A DNA stretch of 64,000 nt. Origin: Melitaea cinxia (lineage: Eukaryota; Arthropoda; Insecta; Lepidoptera; Nymphalidae). A program made the position numbers and the translations under genes. The notes under the pieces were generated by a model. It was not told where the DNA came from. It worked only from the letters and a program-made list of their open reading frames with translations, and searched no databases. The stretch covers positions 10,891,289 through 10,955,288 of the forward strand of contig NC_059395.1 of the NCBI RefSeq assembly GCF_905220565.1, read 5' to 3'. Positions 53,601 to 59,600 of this stretch are shown in pieces. Numbering within the stretch: the first letter of the stretch is position 1; each line of letters starts with the position of its first letter.

Positions 53601-56600
53601 TGTCGACGCTCTAGCCAATTAAGCTATGGAACGATATACCCGCTAGAGCGAAACTTTTGACATGATGATTTTTACTTTCGGTTTAAGCGCACCGTGGCGC
53701 CGTCTATAGTGAGTTCTTTACAGAGACTCGTAACTATTCAAAGTTTCATATTACAATGAAAATCTTTGACAGGAGACGACACCATGCTATTTTTAATATG
53801 TACGATTTTTATTTTTGTGTTACCCACAATTAGGAATTTTAAACATTTTTGAATATCATATCAAAAATTGACCGCTCCAGCGGGATTCGAACCCGCGTCT
53901 TCGACATACCGTGTCGACGCTCTAGCCAATTAAGCTATGGAACGATATACCCGCTAGAGCGAAACTTTTGACATGATGATTTTTACTTTCGGTTTAAGCG
54001 CACCGTGGCGCCGTCTATAGTGAGTTCTTTACAGAGACTCGTAACTATTCAAAGTTTCATATTACAATGAAAATCTTTGACAGGAGACGACACCATGCTA
54101 TTTTTAATATGTACGATTTTTATTTTTGTGTTACCCACAATTAGGAATTCTAAACATTTTTGAATATCATATCAAAAATTGACCGCTCCAGCGGGATTCG
54201 AACCCGCGTCTTCGACATACCGTGTCGACGCTCTAGCCAATTAAGCTATGGAACGATATACCCGCTAGAGCGAAACTTTTGACATGATGATTTTTACTTT
54301 CGGTTTAAGCGCACCGTGGCGCCGTCTATAGTGAGTTCTTTACAGAGACTCGTAACTATTCAAAGTTTCATATTACAATGAAAATCTTTGACAGGAGACG
54401 ACACCATGCTATTTTTAATATGTACGATTTTTATTTTTGTGTTACCCACAATTAGGAATTCTAAACATTTTTGAATATCATATCAAAAATTGACCGCTCC
54501 AGCGGGATTCGAACCCGCGTCTTCGACATACCGTGTCGACGCTCTAGCCAATTAAGCTATGGAACGATATACCCGCTAGAGCGAAACTTTTGACATGATG
54601 ATTTTTACTTTCGGTTTAAGCGCACCGTGGCGCCGTCTATAGTGAGTTCTTTACAGCGACTCGTAACTATTCAAAGTTTCATATTACAATGAAAATCTTT
54701 GACAGGAGACGACACCATGCTATTTTTAATATGTACGATTTTTATTTTTGTGTTACCCACAATTAGGAATTCTAAACATTTTTGAATATCATATCAAAAA
54801 TTGACCGCTCCAGCGGGATTCGAACCCGCGTCTTCGACATACCGTGTCGACGCTCTAGCCAATTAAGCTATGGAACGATATACCCGCTAGAGCGAAACTT
54901 TTGACATGATGATTTTTACTTTCGGTTTAAGCGCACCGTGGCGCCGTCTATAGTGAGTTCTTTACAGCGACTCGTAACTATTCAAAGTTTCATATTACAA
55001 TGAAAATCTTTGACAGGAGACGACACCATGCTATTTTTAATATGTACGATTTTTATTTTTGTGTTACCCACAATTAGGAATTCTAAACATTTTTGAATAT
55101 CATATCAAAAATTGACCGCTCCAGCGGGATTCGAACCCGCGTCTTCGACATACCGTGTCGACGCTCTAGCCAATTAAGCTATGGAACGATATACCCGCTA
55201 GAGCGAAACTTTTGACATGATGATTTTTACTTTCGGTTTAAGCGCACCGTGGCGCCGTCTATAGTGAGTTCTTTACAGAGACTCGTAACTATTCAAAGTT
55301 TCATATTACAATGAAAATCTTTGACAGGAGACGACACCATGCTATTTTTAATATGTACGATTTTTATTTTTGTGTTACCCACAATTAGGAATTCTAAACA
55401 TTTTTGAATATCATATCAAAAATTGACCGCTCCAGCGGGATTCGAACCCGCGTCTTCGACATACCGTGTCGACGCTCTAGCCAATTAAGCTATGGAACGA
55501 TATACCCGCTAGAGCGAAACTTTTGACATGATGATTTTTACTTTCGGTTTAAGCGCACCGTGGCGCCGTCTATAGTGAGTTCTTTACAGAGACTCGTAAC
55601 TATTCAAAGTTTCATATTACAATGAAAATCTTTGACAGGAGACGACACCATGCTATTTTTAATATGTACGATTTTTATTTTTGTGTTACCCACAATTAGG
55701 AATTCTAAACATTTTTGAATATCATATCAAAAATTGACCGCTCCAGCGGGATTCGAACCCGCGTCTTCGACATACCGTGTCGACGCTCTAGCCAATTAAG
55801 CTATGGAACGATATACCCGCTAGAGCGAAACTTTTGACATGATGATTTTTACTTTCGGTTTAAGCGCACCGTGGCGCCGTCTATAGTGAGTTCTTTACAG
55901 AGACTCGTAACTATTCAAAGTTTCATATTACAATGAAAATCTTTGACAGGAGACGACACCATGCTATTTTTAATATGTACGATTTTTATTTTTGTGTTAC
56001 CCACAATTAGGAATTCTAAACATTTTTGAATATCATATCAAAAATTGACCGCTCCAGCGGGATTCGAACCCGCGTCTTCGACATACCGTGTCGACGCTCT
56101 AGCCAATTAAGCTATGGAACGATATACCCGCTAGAGCGAAACTTTTGACATGATGATTTTTACTTTCGGTTTAAGCGCACCGTGGCGCCGTCTATAGTGA
56201 GTTCTTTACAGCGACTCGTAACTATTCAAAGTTTCATATTACAATGAAAATCTTTGACAGGAGACGACACCATGCTATTTTTAATATGTACGATTTTTAT
56301 TTTTGTGTTACCCACAATTAGGAATTCTAAACATTTTTGAATATCATATCAAAAATTGACCGCTCCAGCGGGATTCGAACCCGCGTCTTCGACATACCGT
56401 GTCGACGCTCTAGCCAATTAAGCTATGGAACGATATACCCGCTAGAGCGAAACTTTTGACATGATGATTTTTACTTTCGGTTTAAGCGCACCGTGGCGCC
56501 GTCTATAGTGAGTTCTTTACAGCGACTCGTAACTATTCAAAGTTTCATATTACAATGAAAATCTTTGACAGGAGACGACACCATGCTATTTTTAATATGT

Positions 56601-59600
56601 ACGATTTTTATTTTTGTGTTACCCACAATTAGGAATTCTAAACATTTTTGAATATCATATCAAAAATTGACCGCTCCAGCGGGATTCGAACCCGCGTCTT
56701 CGACATACCGTGTCGACGCTCTAGCCAATTAAGCTATGGAACGATATACCCGCTAGAGCGAAACTTTTGACATGATGATTTTTACTTTCGGTTTAAGCGC
56801 ACCGTGGCGCCGTCTATAGTGAGTTCTTTACAGAGACTCGTAACTATTCAAAGTTTCATATTACAATGAAAATCTTTGACAGGAGACGACACCATGCTAT
56901 TTTTAATATGTACGATTTTTATTTTTGTGTTACCCACAATTAGGAATTCTAAACATTTTTGAATATCATATCAAAAATTGACCGCTCCAGCGGGATTCGA
57001 ACCCGCGTCTTCGACATACCGTGTCGACGCTCTAGCCAATTAAGCTATGGAACGATATACCCGCTAGAGCGAAACTTTTGACATGATGATTTTTACTTTC
57101 GGTTTAAGCGCACCGTGGCGCCGTCTATAGTGAGTTCTTTACAGAGACTCGTAACTATTCAAAGTTTCATATTACAATGAAAATCTTTGACAGGAGACGA
57201 CACCATGCTATTTTTAATATGTACGATTTTTATTTTTGTGTTACCCACAATTAGGAATTCTAAACATTTTTGAATATCATATCAAAAATTGACCGCTCCA
57301 GCGGGATTCGAACCCGCGTCTTCGACATACCGTGTCGACGCTCTAGCCAATTAAGCTATGGAACGATATACCCGCTAGAGCGAAACTTTTGACATGATGA
57401 TTTTTACTTTCGGTTTAAGCGCACCGTGGCGCCGTCTATAGTGAGTTCTTTACAGAGACTCGTAACTATTCAAAGTTTCATATTACAATGAAAATCTTTG
57501 ACAGGAGACGACACCATGCTATTTTTAATATGTACGATTTTTATTTTTGTGTTACCCACAATTATTAATTTTTGATATGATATTCAAAAATGTTTAGAAT
57601 TCCTAATTGTGGGTAACACAAAAATAAAAATCGTACATATTAAAAATAGCATGGTGTCGTCTCCTGTCAAAGATTTTCATTGTAATATGAAACTTTGAAT
57701 AGTTACGAGTCTCTGTAAAGAACTCACTATAGACGGCGCCACGGTGCGCTTAAACCGAAAGTAAAAATCATCATGTCAAAAGTTTCGCTCTAGCGGGTAT
57801 ATCGTTCCATAGCTTAATTGGCTAGAGCGTCGACACGGTATGTCGAAGACGCGGGTTCGAATCCCGCTGGAGCGGTCAATTTTTGATATGATATTCAAAA
57901 ATGTTTAGAATTCCTAATTGTGGGTAACACAAAAATAAAAATCGTACATATTAAAAATAGCATGGTGTCGTCTCCTGTCAAAGATTTTCATTGTAATATG
58001 AAACTTTGAATAGTTACGAGTCTCTGTAAAGAACTCACTATAGACGGCGCCACGGTGCGCTTAAACCGAAAGTAAAAATCATCATGTCAAAAGTTTCGCT
58101 CTAGCGGGTATATCGTTCCATAGCTTAATTGGCTAGAGCGTCGACACGGTATGTCGAAGACGCGGGTTCGAATCCCGCTGGAGCGGTCAATTTTTGATAT
58201 GATATTCAAAAATGTTTAAAATTCCTAATTGTGGGTAACACAAAAATAAAAATCGTACATATTAAAAATAGCATGGTGTCGTCTCCTGTCAAAGATTTTC
58301 ATTGTAATATGAAACTTTGAATAGTTACGAGTCTCTGTAAAGAACTCACTATAGACGGCGCCACGGTGCGCTTAAACCGAAAGTAAAAATCATCATGTCA
58401 AAAGTTTCGCTCTAGCGGGTATATCGTTCCATAGCTTAATTGGCTAGAGCGTCGACACGGTATGTCGAAGACGCGGGTTCGAATCCCGCTGGAGCGGTCA
58501 ATTTTTGATATGATATTCGAGAATATATTTGATAGTACTTAAGCTGATTATTTTACCGTCGAAGGCTTATATACCGTGAAACTAACGGAACTCGAATATA
58601 TATACCTTTAAAGTGAAAACCGGTGATATACGATGGTACTTATAATTGTACTTAGTCTTAGGTATATTGAAACGATTGGCCAGAAAAAGTAATGTTTCCG
58701 CAAGAATCAAATAAGTACAACGTATTAAACTGGCGTCCTTCCATTTAACTGCGATATTAGCATTGATTTAATCTAAATATTCAATTTATTTGCCCTAACA
58801 CTGTAATAAAATTAATTAATAAATAGTTATTATTTATAAAATTAGCGTCATGTGTACGTTATTATCGTATCAATGACCGAATCACATGAGTTTTAACGTT
58901 TAGTTGGTTATTATTAGCCCTATTTACGCATGTCTCCTCCCATCTTTTTTTTACAAATGTGTCGATTTCAAACTTACGCATTATTGAGCTGGTGGTGATG
59001 ATACTTACTACCACTTAATTTTTTTCATGTATGTTTTTGGCTACGGTATGCCTCTAGATGACCTACACGGACGGACACCAGTTCAATAACAGTGTATTGC
59101 GGGTCAGGTGGAGCTGAAGCAGTCGGTGTCGTCGCTGTCGGCCGCCGTGGAGGCGGGCGGCGCCAACTTCAGCGCGGGCCAGCGCCAGCTGCTGTGCCTG
59201 GCGCGCGCCGCGCTCGCGCGCAACCGCCTGCTCGTGCTGGACGAGGCCACCGCCAACGTCGACCCCAAGTACGTCCCCTGCGCCGCGTGTACCGCTCCGG
59301 TGTACTGCTGCGTGTGCCACGTGCGCAACTAAATTATGTGCGCCACGTGCGCAACTAAATTATGTGCGCACTAGCCCACAGTGGAGCAGCGTGGAGGATT
59401 AAGCTCCGATCCTTCTCCCACATGGAGAGAGGAGCCTATGCCCGGTTGTGGGACGTTACAGGTTGAATCGTCGACATTATATACCCACCCAAACGAAAAG
59501 AAAACTTGAATTACATCGACAAGTTATACGACGCAGCCAGTCGGTAAAACGATCATACAAAATGATACAACTGTGTGACAAAATTGGTGAATATCGATAT

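Larger units (their letters stand above)
52862..58518. repeat. Inverted tandem array of 18 tRNA-like genes in 311-bp units
   Basis: Near-identical 311-bp units fill 5,657 bp, about 18.2 units. Each unit holds one 73-nt tRNA-like gene plus a 238-bp spacer. Fifteen units run on the - strand (genes from 52939 to 57365). After a switch at about 57565 the last three run on the + strand (57803 to 58497), so three + units face three - units as a large palindrome. Only scattered single-base differences separate units. The block lies wholly inside the ABCC intron 51163-59107 and is bounded on both sides by GAGAATATATTT (52850-52861 and 58519-58530), which is not part of the unit. A recent amplification of an inserted element, or a partly misassembled array, would both give this picture. 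Confidence 0.95.
51163..59107 (+). other. 7.9-kb ABCC intron hosting the tRNA-like array
   Basis: 51163-51670 is AT-rich with the inverted words gggtaactttgaca (51366) and tgtcaaagttaccc (51625). A LINE fragment and the 5.66-kb tRNA-like array follow. 52546-52849 includes a short ORF without family resemblance. 58531-59107 shows nothing recognisable. Confidence 0.6.

Noticed and set aside
52862..57560. Regular 311-bp repeats with constant spacing, superficially like a CRISPR array
   Set aside because: The units, including spacers, are almost identical throughout and contain tRNA-like genes. There are no short repeats with variable spacers, and the genome is eukaryotic.
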